From: Chloroflexia bacterium
GTDB lineage: Bacteria > Chloroflexota > Chloroflexia > Thermomicrobiales > UBA6265
Reading direction: 5' to 3'
Assembly: GCA_013698495.1 (NCBI GenBank)
Contig: JACCUV010000333.1
Span: 1 to 12,437 of the forward strand
Length of the DNA stretch: 12,437 nucleotides
A model generated the notes under the pieces. It did no database searches. It saw only the letters and a program-made list of their open reading frames with translations, and was not told the DNA's origin. Below are positions 1 to 6,949 of this stretch, piece after piece (the first letter of the stretch is position 1; the number at the start of each line of letters is the position of its first letter). The position numbers and the translations under genes are program-made.

Positions 1-1
1 C

Positions 2-193
2 CGCTACATCGAGCGGCGGCAGGTGGCTGGCTCACCGGCCCCGGAGACGACTCGCGCCTGGCTCGCGGAGGAGCGGAAACGCCTGACCGGAGATCGACAG
101 TGGCTCGATTCGGCAGGATCATCCGTCACTGCTGCGGTCTCCGCCCTGACGACGACAATCGAAGACGCCGCCAACGAATCAAGCGAAGGATGA
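2..193 (+). CDS. C-terminal fragment of an unidentified protein (5' end outside window)
   Basis: An open frame runs from the window edge to a TGA at 191-193, giving 63 residues that begin RYIERRQVAG and end DAANESSEG. The tail is hydrophilic and probably helical, with a charged stretch (WLAEERKRLTGDRQWL) followed by a Ser/Thr/Ala-rich helix. I do not recognise a family. A regulator-type C-terminal helix is possible but unsupported. Uninterrupted coding-like sequence in this frame, ending exactly where the minus-strand neighbour ends, suggests a real gene end. A minus-strand open frame covers the same bases but looks like a shadow. The stop codon abuts the stop codon of the convergent gene with no spacer. 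Confidence 0.55.
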   Translation, partial: RYIERRQVAGSPAPETTRAWLAEERKRLTGDRQWLDSAGSSVTAAVSALTTTIEDAANESSEG

Positions 194-1075
194 TCAGGCG
201 CCAGCACGAAGCCGGGCGAGAGTGACGCACGCTTGGGCCGTGATGATCGGACGCCACGCCTCGCCGTACGGCGTCGGCCAACCGCCGTCGTCCGCCTGTT
301 CGGTGATCAGCCGTGTCGCCTGGCGGTCGAGTGCATCCTTCGAGAGTCGGCGCATCAGGTCCGGTCCACCGCCCAGGACGTGCTCCCAGAAGTGGGAGGC
401 ATCAGCATAGTCTCCATTGCCCACGACGGTCATGATCGACTCTGCCATGGCGTCGAGGTACACATCGCGTTCCGGAAAATCCAAACCTCTCGCATACTCG
501 ATATACGGCAGCAGTCCGTAAAACTCACCAGTTCGCACTTCTTCAAGCGACGCTTTTTCGGCAAACAGGATCGCGACACGCTCCAGCATCGGTGGTACGG
601 TCATATTCAACTGGTTGGCCAGGCCGGCGATGCAACAGGCTGGATTCAATCCTGGGAATTCCCAGGCAGCGAACCACGGCGCCAGTTCTCCAGCTTGCGT
701 TTCGTCGGAGAAATGCCAGTCGGCGTCCTCGTCCTGGTTTGTTTCCAGCCATCGTCGCAGTCCGGCTTCCACGTCGGTCGACGGGCGATCTCGGAGACCA
801 AGCAAGATGTGCATCGCCAACCGGGCAGCGAAGGGGTTGCTGGCGGGGGAACCGATGTCGACTTCAAGCCCACAGCCGAAACCACCGTCCTCGTTTTGAA
901 AGTGCGCGAGTTGTTCGAACACGACTACGCTCGGACCGTCGTTCCAGGCGTGGTCGATCATCGCCGACCCGAGTGGGAATCCGGTTGTGAGCGTGAATTG
1001 CCGGGCTGCTCCGATCGCCTGGAACGCGTCGTCCGCCTGTGTTGCCGACAGGGTGAAAGGACTTGTTGACTTCAT
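194..1075 (-). CDS. Alpha/alpha-toroid protein (terpene cyclase/prenyltransferase fold), function unknown
   Basis: The product is 293 aa, with no signal peptide or membrane segment, so it is probably cytoplasmic. Residues about 59-69 (FQNEDGGFGCG) and about 259-267 (EQADDGGWP) resemble the QW-like repeats of alpha/alpha-toroid proteins (squalene-hopene cyclase, prenyltransferase beta subunit, pectate-lyase-like toroids). The N-terminal block (QNEDGGFG...LEVDIGSPASNPFA) matches the pattern of a widespread uncharacterised family seen in Actinobacteria and Chloroflexi. I see no DXDD cyclase motif, so catalysis is not assured. The ATG at 1073-1075 is preceded on its strand by an AAAGGGCGG-like Shine-Dalgarno sequence. 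The gene lies 42 bp downstream of the SnoaL-like gene on the same strand and is probably co-transcribed with it. Its stop (194-196) touches the stop of the convergent upstream gene. The fold assignment is moderately secure; the substrate is unknown. Confidence 0.8.
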   Translation of the reverse strand: MKSTSPFTLSATQADDAFQAIGAARQFTLTTGFPLGSAMIDHAWNDGPSVVVFEQLAHFQNEDGGFGCGLEVDIGSPASNPFAARLAMHILLGLRDRPSTDVEAGLRRWLETNQDEDADWHFSDETQAGELAPWFAAWEFPGLNPACCIAGLANQLNMTVPPMLERVAILFAEKASLEEVRTGEFYGLLPYIEYARGLDFPERDVYLDAMAESIMTVVGNGDYADASHFWEHVLGGGPDLMRRLSKDALDRQATRLITEQADDGGWPTPYGEAWRPIITAQACVTLARLRAGA

Positions 1076-1117
1076 GGTCCGCCCTTTCGCGAAGTGAGGG
1101 CTCTGGAGGATTTCGGT

Positions 1118-1501
1118 TCAACGAGGAATGGGTGTTACCCATTCGGAGCGCCAGTTTGGTGCGGCGTACGTCTCCGGCCAGTACTCCACCAGATTCACAA
1201 TGACACCGGATTTGATGGTGAAATATGAGATGGCGACGATCGAGATGCCGCCGTCGGTCACATCGACCAATGTGACGACAGTGTCCCCGTCGGCAACAAG
1301 CGACCGGATGGAAGCATTCCAGCGGCCCGGATAGTTCTCGTTGACGAGCTTCCAGGCGATTGGGTTGTCCATCCGTTCGTTGGAGAGCGGCCAGTCGACC
1401 TTGGCTGTCGGCTCCATGAGCAAGATGGCCTTCGCGAAATTTGCCTCGTCGACGGCGCGCCACCACGCACGGGCGATGTCGGCGGGGGAGTGTTGCCCCA
1501 T
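1118..1501 (-). CDS. SnoaL-like / NTF2-fold protein
   Basis: The product is 127 aa, the usual size for a single NTF2-like (SnoaL, DUF4440-type) cone-shaped domain. It has an N-terminal helix (SPADIARAWWRAVDEANF), a mid-region beta sheet (GDTVVTLVDV, ISIVAISYFTIKSG) and the family-typical closing strand (VNLVEYWPETYAAPNWR). NTF2-like proteins act as small isomerases, hydrolases or ligand-binding domains, and the sequence does not show which applies here. The ATG at 1499-1501 has a strong Shine-Dalgarno, AGGGAGG, on the minus strand at 1508-1514. This is the first gene of a probable two-gene unit with the toroid protein downstream. No signal peptide is visible. Confidence 0.85.
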   Translation of the reverse strand: MGQHSPADIARAWWRAVDEANFAKAILLMEPTAKVDWPLSNERMDNPIAWKLVNENYPGRWNASIRSLVADGDTVVTLVDVTDGGISIVAISYFTIKSGVIVNLVEYWPETYAAPNWRSEWVTPIPR

Positions 1502-1507
1502 GAAATG

Positions 1508-1514
1508 CCTCCCT
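1508..1514 (-). promoter_or_regulatory. Strong ribosome binding site of the SnoaL-like gene
   Basis: The minus strand reads AGGGAGG six bases before the ATG at 1501. This fixes the start of the SnoaL-like gene and is the strongest Shine-Dalgarno match in the left half of the window. Confidence 0.7.
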
Positions 1515-1559
1515 TCAATTCATTGGTGACGGCGCGTTCTGGCGCGTCGGCACGATCGA

Positions 1560-1565
1560 ATGATA
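1560..1565 (-). promoter_or_regulatory. Possible -10 element for the SnoaL/toroid unit
   Basis: The minus strand reads TATCAT (5 of 6 matches to TATAAT) about 60 bp before the SnoaL-like start. It lies in a locally AT-richer stretch that includes a GAAAAAGAAC tract further upstream. I do not see a convincing -35 at the right spacing, so this is only a candidate. Confidence 0.25.
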
Positions 1566-1595
1566 CAGAGTAGCACAAATGTTCTTTTTCTGGAA

Positions 1596-1610
1596 AGGGC
1601 GAATTGCCCT
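1596..1610. repeat. Small inverted repeat upstream of the SnoaL-like gene
   Basis: AGGGC and GCCCT flank a 5-base GAATT centre, a perfect 5+5+5 dyad. On the minus strand it lies about 30 bp upstream of the candidate -10, where a regulator could bind. It is short enough to be chance. Confidence 0.3.
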
Positions 1611-1849
1611 AAATGACCCGCATGGAACTCCGCGGGCCCAATCCGAGGATGCTTGTAGCGCGTGAATTGGATTGATGCTTGGGACGGACATGGGCGGACA
1701 ACAGGATCGACAAGATCCGGTATTGGGAACGTGTCGTTGCCGGTCGATCCAGGTCAACCCGTTACAGTTGAGTGGTGACCAGGCATTGATCGGCGTACAG
1801 CCCGCCGTGCCCAATCACGAAGTGCTGGTCGCACCTGACGTAGAGTCGA

Positions 1850-4798
1850 TCAATTAACGGTGGCGGCTTCGTCAGAGATCGAGTCGCCCTGGTCTGGGTC
1901 ATCGTCGGCGAGGGTGTCGGAATCCGGGTTGGCGTCGGCGATCGGCGTGAACCCGAGGCTCAGCGATTGTTCGACGATGCCACGACGCAAACGTCGCTCG
2001 GCAATGACGAGCTTGTTGATGAGCGGATGATCCGGGGTAACCCCGATCAACATTTCGCGAACCTGGCGCATGAGGTCGATCGTCTTGTTGAAGGTGAGCA
2101 CCAGATCGCCCTCGGAAAGCTCCATTTGCTCGCCAATCTCAAGCATCGTCGAACCGTTCGACCACGCCAGGGCGGCGCCATAGAAGCTTGGATTGTGGCC
2201 CTCGGATATGAAAAGCTTCAGGTCCCGCTCCTCGCTGAGCACATCGTGTTCGAGGTCTTCGAGACGGCGTCGCACGTGGACCAGTCGATCCGGGAGCGTG
2301 AAGTGGTTGGTGTACCGGAACTCGCGATCAAAGCTGAACCAGGAGAAGAGTTCGGCCAGTTCTTCCGGGCTGAGTGGATCGAGCAGTCCCCGGTCGACAA
2401 GTTCGCAAATGATCAGTCCATCGGTATCGAAGATGTCCGCAAGCATGTCGGCCTTATCGGTCGGAAATCCCTGACGCAGGTAACCGAATCGATGGAGCAC
2501 ATCGCGGATGCCCCGGATCACGCTTCGGATCCGAACGTCCTCGGCCTCGATCTCGCGTTCCAGGATATTCGATAGCGCATCGCGTTCCTGCGCGAGATTG
2601 TCCCGCTGGCGCAGGAACGCCTGGTGACGTTTGCGCCAGGCGCTATCGGCGAACGGGTGCCCGGTCTTCTGAGCATGCAAATCGTGGAGCTGTTGGTCGA
2701 CCTCCGATGCGAGCCTGTCGAGATCGGCGCGTCTGGCGGCCAGCTCATCGGACTCCCGCGCCCGGTACTCCGCGGCCTGGGCGTCGAGGTCCGGCAAGTT
2801 CAGGTCGTCCAGCTGAGTGAACATGGCATCGAGTTCGTCAGGGGAGACCAATTCGCTCGGATCGATCGTCGGGTCTTCGGGTTCCACGATCGAGGCTGGC
2901 ACGGGCACGGTGAGGTCGTCGGGCAGACAGTCTATGTGGCGGTACTCTTGCAGGACGTGCATGGCTCGATCTGAAGCGCTGAGGAACGTCCCCACGCCTT
3001 GTGTCCCTCGCCCGAGGTACATTGCCCAACCGAAGTCTCGCGTGTGAACGACGGCCCCCGCTTTCGCGAAGCGCAGCACGCGTCGCAACGCCTGTCGTCC
3101 AGGTTCAGTCCAGGGTGTGCCAGAGGTCGTGACCACGGCAACCTGGTTGAGTTCCTGCTCGAGTTTGCGTTTTTCGGATTGGGCAGTTTGCGATCGACGA
3201 TCGATGCTCCTGAACTCCTCGAAGGACTCGTCCAGTACGCGAATCTCTTCTTGCCGACCTTCGGTCAATCCCGCGAGTTCGCTCTCGATTTCCAGGATGT
3301 CGTTCTCGATCAACCGAATCCGCTGGCTTGTCTGGTATTGCGCCAGGCTGCGCTGCAACATTTGGCGCACGCGCTCACCGCGCGGAGGATCCCAGAGGTT
3401 GAGGACAGTGTTGTATCGAATCGCGAATGCCGATTGGACAGGATGCAGCGGTCCAGTCGCGATCGCCAGCGCATCCTTGTAGGGAACCCATGGCGAGTAC
3501 GGGAGGACGACGTGACCGAACGCGTCCATGCCGCGGCGTCCGGCCCGGCCCGACATTTGCTGGAACTCATTGGGAATCAATGGCCGTCGTCGATGGCCAT
3601 CCCATTTGCTCATGCGGCCGATCACTACAGTTCGGGCCGGCATGTTCACACCAAGCGCCAGGGTGTCGGTCGCGAACACCACTTTCATCAGGCTCCGGCT
3701 GAACAGAACCTCGACCAGTTGCTTGAGCACCGGCAGAAGTCCAGCATGGTGAAACCCGATGCCCTTTCGGGCGAGTCGCGATATGACTTGAACCTGGTCG
3801 AGCTCGCGGTCTTCGGGTCGGAGACTTTCGTGGTAGGCGTCGAGCACATGTTCGACCTGCGCGAGCTGCGCGCTCTCGACGAGATTGGGCCGCATCAGCG
3901 CCAGTTGCTCGGCGAACGCCTGGCAGTCGTTGCGGCTGAACAGGAAATAGATGGCGGGCAGCAATTTTGAATGAGAGAGCGCGTCCACGATTTCGCGCGG
4001 TTGGGGTTCGTCCATTGCTCGCGCTTCCCGCCCGGCGTGGCGACCTCGGTGCGGACGCCCGGGTTGGCGTCGAAGTTCGCCGCCGACGCGCGAAAAGTCC
4101 TTGACGGTGCGCCCGCGATGATCGATCACCATCGAAAGTGCTTCGTCGTGAAAGTAGTAGAGCGCGAGCGGAACCGGTCGGCGGTCGTGGGCGATCAACC
4201 GAATCGCGCGATGCGTGCGGCCGATCCAACCAGCGATTTCCGCGGCGTTGGTGACTGTGGCCGAGAGACAGATGAGCTGGACGTGCTCCGGGCAGAGAAT
4301 GATCGATTCTTCCCAAGTGGTGCCGCGATCCGGATCGGCAAGGTAATGAATCTCATCGAAGACGATGCACTCCACATCGTCGATTTCCCATGGACTTTGA
4401 AGCAGCATGTTGCGGAGGATTTCGGTGGTCATCACCAGGATTCGGGCATCCCGATTCTCGGAGACGTCCCCTGTCAGCAGCCCGACATCGTCACCGTAGA
4501 CCTGACGCAGATCGCGAAATTTCTGATTCGAGAGCGCCTTGATCGGGGCGGTGTAGAACACTCGTCCCGTGCGCCGGAGCGCATCGTAGATGCCAAACTC
4601 GGCAACGACCGTTTTACCCGCGCCGGTTGGCGCAGCAACCATCACCGAATCGCCGAAGAGGAGCGTCCGAATCGCTTCGCGCTGGAACTCGTCCAGCGGA
4701 AAGGGATAGAGAACCGAGAACTGTTCGATCGCGGCGTCGAGCTGCTCAGTTGTCATCGCGATGTTATCGCGCAATGTGGTGTCGGTCACATGATCCAT
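1850..4798 (-). CDS. helY: Ski2-like DExH-box RNA helicase with DSHCT domain (HelY/Mtr4 type)
   Basis: The product is 982 aa from the chosen ATG. The helicase core has Walker A APTGAGKT at residues 56-63, motif II DEIH at 148-151, SAT at 179-181, GFHHAGLLP near 348-356 and motif VI QMSGRAGRRG at 414-423. An Arg-rich insert lies near 240-262. Residues about 490-555 and 680-760 are charged, probably coiled-coil arms. The DSHCT domain occupies about 770-950 (RFGYL, then DPLSPEELAELFSWF), followed by an acidic tail. The family unwinds structured RNA in an ATP-dependent way. Bacterial HelY proteins are poorly characterised; roles in RNA decay or rRNA processing are inferred from Ski2/Mtr4. The frame stays open to 5455, but that stretch is antisense to thiL. 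ATGs at 4798 and 4756 are both plausible and neither has a good Shine-Dalgarno. The gene is divergent from thiL across 234 bp. The symbol is by family resemblance. Confidence 0.93.
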   Translation of the reverse strand: MDHVTDTTLRDNIAMTTEQLDAAIEQFSVLYPFPLDEFQREAIRTLLFGDSVMVAAPTGAGKTVVAEFGIYDALRRTGRVFYTAPIKALSNQKFRDLRQVYGDDVGLLTGDVSENRDARILVMTTEILRNMLLQSPWEIDDVECIVFDEIHYLADPDRGTTWEESIILCPEHVQLICLSATVTNAAEIAGWIGRTHRAIRLIAHDRRPVPLALYYFHDEALSMVIDHRGRTVKDFSRVGGELRRQPGRPHRGRHAGREARAMDEPQPREIVDALSHSKLLPAIYFLFSRNDCQAFAEQLALMRPNLVESAQLAQVEHVLDAYHESLRPEDRELDQVQVISRLARKGIGFHHAGLLPVLKQLVEVLFSRSLMKVVFATDTLALGVNMPARTVVIGRMSKWDGHRRRPLIPNEFQQMSGRAGRRGMDAFGHVVLPYSPWVPYKDALAIATGPLHPVQSAFAIRYNTVLNLWDPPRGERVRQMLQRSLAQYQTSQRIRLIENDILEIESELAGLTEGRQEEIRVLDESFEEFRSIDRRSQTAQSEKRKLEQELNQVAVVTTSGTPWTEPGRQALRRVLRFAKAGAVVHTRDFGWAMYLGRGTQGVGTFLSASDRAMHVLQEYRHIDCLPDDLTVPVPASIVEPEDPTIDPSELVSPDELDAMFTQLDDLNLPDLDAQAAEYRARESDELAARRADLDRLASEVDQQLHDLHAQKTGHPFADSAWRKRHQAFLRQRDNLAQERDALSNILEREIEAEDVRIRSVIRGIRDVLHRFGYLRQGFPTDKADMLADIFDTDGLIICELVDRGLLDPLSPEELAELFSWFSFDREFRYTNHFTLPDRLVHVRRRLEDLEHDVLSEERDLKLFISEGHNPSFYGAALAWSNGSTMLEIGEQMELSEGDLVLTFNKTIDLMRQVREMLIGVTPDHPLINKLVIAERRLRRGIVEQSLSLGFTPIADANPDSDTLADDDPDQGDSISDEAATVN

Positions 4799-4957
4799 CG
4801 AGGTTGAGTCGTTGCGATAGGCGGCGGGTACGAGGAATGGGATAATCGCGAGGTCGACGCGGTCGGTTCGGCCCTTGTCGTCCAGTTGCCATTCAACTCG
4901 ATGCCTTGCCTGTACATGACTTGCCGCGGAACGAACCATACCATCAGTGGTCGTCGT

Positions 4958-4984
4958 CTCTTGCCCGACGGGCACCGTCAAGAG
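4958..4984. repeat. Nested inverted repeats between helicase and thiL
   Basis: CTCTTG (4958-4963) and CAAGAG (4979-4984) form an outer inverted repeat. Inside it TGCCCG, A, CGGGCA (4962-4974) makes a 13-bp dyad. The two overlap, so only one can form at a time. The position, in the divergent intergenic region about 50 bp before thiL, suits an operator or a leader structure. I could not identify matching -35/-10 boxes on either strand. Confidence 0.3.
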
Positions 4985-5032
4985 CCCATCGGTGGAACGT
5001 TGACTTCGGAGATTTTGGGGGAACAACGCTGA

Positions 5033-6049
5033 ATGCCCGGCCCACAACATCGCGTCAAGGACATCGGCGAGTTCGAGTTGATCGACCGCCTGACGAAAAC
5101 CCTCCCCGAAGCTGCGCGCGCCGATCCCGGCGTGGCAATCGGCATCGGGGACGACGCCGCGGTCTGGACGCCGAATGCTGGAATGTCGATTGTGGTCACG
5201 ACCGACGCGTTGGTCGAGGATGTCCACTTTCGTCTCGACTGGACCGACTGGACAAGTCTCGGCCACAAGACGATGGCGGTGAACCTCTCCGATATCGCGG
5301 CAATGGGGGCCCGCCCGAGAGTGGCGACAATCGTGCTCGGGCTCACCGGTAAGGAGTTGGTGACTGACATTGAGGCGCTCTACGTGGGCGCCGGTCGGTT
5401 GGCCGCCGCCCATGGTGTCGTCATTGCCGGTGGCGACGTGGTTCGGGTTCCGCACGATCTCACGCTAGGCGTGACCGTGTTGGGGGAGGTGGCGCCAGGC
5501 CGTGTCCTGACCCGGAGCGGAGCCCAACCGGGCGACCTGATCGTGGTCAGCGGGACACTCGGGGCCAGCGCCGCCGGCATGGCGTTGCTTGAACGCGGCT
5601 CCGATCGCTCAGCATCGGGATCGTTGCTCGCGGGCGCCCACTTGCGGCCGAATCCACGAATCGCATTGGGCCAGATCCTGTTTGCGCAAAGCGTCACGGC
5701 AACGATGGACCTGAGCGACGGATTGTTGGGCGACCTCCCGAAAATCCTTGAGGCGAGTGGAGTTTCGGCGGATCTCGATGTTTCGGCGCTACCGATTTTG
5801 CCAGCCCTTCGTGCTCTGTTCCCAGCGGACTTCGAACAACTGGCGTTGCGCGGCGGCGAGGACTACGAGTTGCTGATGACCGTTCCGGCCGATCGGTTCG
5901 AGGGACTTCGTGAACGAGCGAGCCAGATTGCCGCCACCCTGACCCCGATCGGTAAGATCGCTCCCGCCGACGGTGGGAACCGCCTGGATTTGGTCAAGGA
6001 TGGCATGCCGTATCGATCCGAGACCGGGGCATTCGACCACTTTGGATAG
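5033..6049 (+). CDS. thiL: Thiamine-monophosphate kinase
   Basis: The product is 338 aa, the usual length for ThiL, which phosphorylates thiamine monophosphate with ATP to give thiamine diphosphate in the cytoplasm, the last step of cofactor synthesis. The order of motifs is diagnostic: GEFELIDRL at 12-20, GIGDDAAV at 37-44, DALVEDVHF at 58-66, NLSDIAAMGA at 84-93, GGD at 133-135, MDLSDGL at 225-231, GGEDYELL at 274-281 and a C-terminal FDHF. The Asp-rich motifs bind Mg-ATP in the PurM/ThiL superfamily. The ATG at 5033 follows GGGGG at 5017-5021, an acceptable but slightly distant Shine-Dalgarno. No other thiamine gene and no TPP riboswitch is visible beside it. It is probably its own transcription unit, since a hairpin follows its stop. 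Confidence 0.97.
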   Translation: MPGPQHRVKDIGEFELIDRLTKTLPEAARADPGVAIGIGDDAAVWTPNAGMSIVVTTDALVEDVHFRLDWTDWTSLGHKTMAVNLSDIAAMGARPRVATIVLGLTGKELVTDIEALYVGAGRLAAAHGVVIAGGDVVRVPHDLTLGVTVLGEVAPGRVLTRSGAQPGDLIVVSGTLGASAAGMALLERGSDRSASGSLLAGAHLRPNPRIALGQILFAQSVTATMDLSDGLLGDLPKILEASGVSADLDVSALPILPALRALFPADFEQLALRGGEDYELLMTVPADRFEGLRERASQIAATLTPIGKIAPADGGNRLDLVKDGMPYRSETGAFDHFG

Positions 6050-6070
6050 TCGATTGCGCAAGGACTCGGA

Positions 6071-6103
6071 CGGGTCGGAAACTTCCGCCACACCCGGTTG
6101 TTC
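6071..6103 (+). terminator. Possible thiL terminator
   Basis: Twenty-two bases after the thiL stop, CGGGT (6071-6075) pairs with ACCCG (6092-6096) and, inside it, CGGAA (6076-6080) pairs with TTCCG (6083-6087), leaving a 4-base bulge. A weakly T-rich GTTGTTC follows. This is a two-part hairpin without a proper T run, so termination is plausible but not certain. Confidence 0.4.
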
Positions 6104-6121
6104 ATGACTTCACAATAGAAC

Positions 6122-6150
6122 TTGCAATGTCTGACCAATTCAGTCATGAT
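6122..6150 (+). promoter_or_regulatory. Candidate promoter of the nitroreductase/iron-importer unit
   Basis: TTGCAA (6122-6127) and CATGAT (6145-6150) are spaced by 17 bases and match the sigma-70-type -35 and -10 hexamers at four positions each. The local sequence is AT-richer than its surroundings. Initiation would fall near 6157, giving a leader of about 65 bases before the ATG at 6222. Confidence 0.35.
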
Positions 6151-6154
6151 TATT

Positions 6155-6173
6155 CCCGACGAAACTAGTCGGG
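6155..6173 (+). repeat. Inverted repeat at the expected transcription start
   Basis: CCCGAC (6155-6160) and GTCGGG (6168-6173) form a perfect 6-bp stem around a 7-base GAAACTA spacer. It lies just downstream of the candidate -10 at 6145-6150, the position of a classic repressor operator, or it folds at the 5' end of the transcript. No T run follows, so a terminator is unlikely. Confidence 0.4.
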
Positions 6174-6221
6174 TATGGAATCGTCACGTTTGGTCGACCG
6201 AAAGCAAAGGACACGTACTGT

Positions 6222-6839
6222 ATGCCCCAGGCTGGTTTGTCGCTCGTCGAACCCATATCCGCGCCACCAGAACGACACCCGATTCTGGAGGCGATTCACC
6301 GTCGCCGCAGCATTGGCAAGGTCACGGCCGAGGTTCCGGAGCGGTCGCTGATTCGCCAGATTCTCGAAGCGGGCACATGGGCGCCGAATCACCATTTGAC
6401 CGAACCCTGGCGGTTTGTTGTGCTCGAAGGTGAGGCGCGGTTCGAGCTTGGAAAGATGATGGGCGCCGTCGCCGCGAATCGTGAACTTGATCCGGAGCGC
6501 AAGGAAGCGGCCGCCGCCAAAGCCGCCGCCAAGCCGTTGCGGGCCCCGTATGTGATCGCGGTAGCGGTCGAACCCTCGCTGGATCCATCTGTGCCGGAAA
6601 TCGAGGAAGTCGCCGCCGGAGCAGCGGCGATCCAGAACATGCTGTTGGCGGCCGAGGCGCTGGGGTTGGCGGCAATGTGGCGAACCGGTTGGATTGCTTT
6701 CGAGCCTGCGGTTCGTGAGCACCTTGGCTTGTCGACTCGAGCCAAAGTGCTCGGATTCGTTTATGTCGGCTTCGCGGCGATGGTTGCGCCTGAGCGGTCA
6801 CGACGCGATGTCGACGAACTGACGACCTGGAGAAGTTGA
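6222..6839 (+). CDS. Nitroreductase-family FMN oxidoreductase (YdjA-like)
   Basis: The product is 205 aa, a single nitroreductase-fold domain. These enzymes bind FMN at a dimer interface and transfer hydride from NAD(P)H to nitro, quinone or flavin substrates. Visible hallmarks are RRRS at 27-30 (FMN phosphate contact), APNHHLTEPWRF at 54-65, the interface helix with QNMLLAAEALGLAAMWRTG at 138-156, and GFVYVGF at 178-184. The N-terminal 20 residues are an extra, probably disordered, Pro-rich extension. The ATG at 6222 follows AAAGG at 6206-6210, a modest Shine-Dalgarno 11 bases away. The gene lies 110 bp before the iron-binding-protein gene on the same strand and may share its transcript. The native substrate cannot be read from the sequence. 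A role as flavin or ferric reductase for the adjacent importer is only a guess. Confidence 0.9.
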   Translation: MPQAGLSLVEPISAPPERHPILEAIHRRRSIGKVTAEVPERSLIRQILEAGTWAPNHHLTEPWRFVVLEGEARFELGKMMGAVAANRELDPERKEAAAAKAAAKPLRAPYVIAVAVEPSLDPSVPEIEEVAAGAAAIQNMLLAAEALGLAAMWRTGWIAFEPAVREHLGLSTRAKVLGFVYVGFAAMVAPERSRRDVDELTTWRS

Positions 6840-6846
6840 CGGTTTG

Positions 6847-6865
6847 AACCGCGGCGGCGCGGGTT
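6847..6865 (+). repeat. GC-rich hairpin after the nitroreductase
   Basis: AACCGCG (6847-6853) can pair with CGC plus GGTT at 6858-6865 with one bulged G and a GCGG loop, starting 8 bases after the stop. There is no T run. It could partly terminate, or protect the nitroreductase 3' end. Confidence 0.3.
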
Positions 6866-6911
6866 GTCGCATACAAGCGTCATGGAGACGTTTCATGGCG
6901 CAACTGTCGAG

Positions 6912-6926
6912 GGCACATTGTGTGCC
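6912..6926 (+). promoter_or_regulatory. Dyad just upstream of the iron-binding-protein RBS
   Basis: GGCACA (6912-6917) and TGTGCC (6921-6926) flank TTG, a perfect 6-bp inverted repeat that ends 5 bases before the Shine-Dalgarno at 6932. As DNA it could be an operator. As RNA it would be a short hairpin next to the ribosome site. It does not resemble the DtxR/IdeR or Fur consensus that I know. Confidence 0.4.
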
Positions 6927-6931
6927 ATTTG

Positions 6932-6939
6932 AAAGGGAG
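6932..6939 (+). promoter_or_regulatory. RBS that decides the binding-protein start
   Basis: AAAGGGAG lies 10 bases before the ATG at 6950. An in-frame GTG at 6920 lies upstream of this site and inside the dyad, so the ATG is preferred and the protein begins MTCITETTR. Confidence 0.65.
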
Positions 6940-6949
6940 ACCTTCAGCA

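Larger units (their letters stand above)
1516..1849. other. Gene-poor gap with short broken reading frames
   Basis: I find no convincing gene in these bases. One plus-strand frame begins ATG at 1613 (MTRMELRGPNPRMLVARELD), hits TGA at 1673-1675, and continues in the same frame as CLGRTWADNRIDKIRYWERV... to a TGA just past 1760. It looks mildly coding-like and may be a decayed small gene. A second plus-strand frame (TTG at 1672 to TAA at 1857) overlaps the helicase stop and has no clear ribosome binding site. A minus-strand frame of about 99 codons also crosses the gap but has unlikely composition. No terminator-grade hairpin for the helicase mRNA is obvious. Confidence 0.35.

Noticed and set aside
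233..1069. 278-codon plus-strand open frame opposite the toroid gene
   Set aside because: It is antisense to a well-supported gene, and its composition is typical of a GC-rich shadow frame with no recognisable motif.
1613..1765. Selenoprotein read through TGA at 1673-1675
   Set aside because: There is no visible SECIS-like stem right after the TGA and no known selenoprotein resemblance; decay or chance is simpler.
2999..4807. Two long plus-strand open frames (2999-3970 and 3971-4807) opposite the helicase
   Set aside because: They lie entirely antisense to the conserved helicase motifs, with no ribosome sites and no family resemblance.
5033..5060. TPP riboswitch ahead of thiL
   Set aside because: I looked for the conserved CUGAGA and ACCUGAU-type elements in 4799-5032 and did not find them.
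4799..5455. N-terminal extension of about 219 residues for the helicase on the minus strand
   Set aside because: The frame stays open only because it runs antisense to thiL, and its residues are His/Arg/Asp-rich and unlike a helicase. A shorter extension into 4799-4940 looks mildly coding-like but has no ribosome site.
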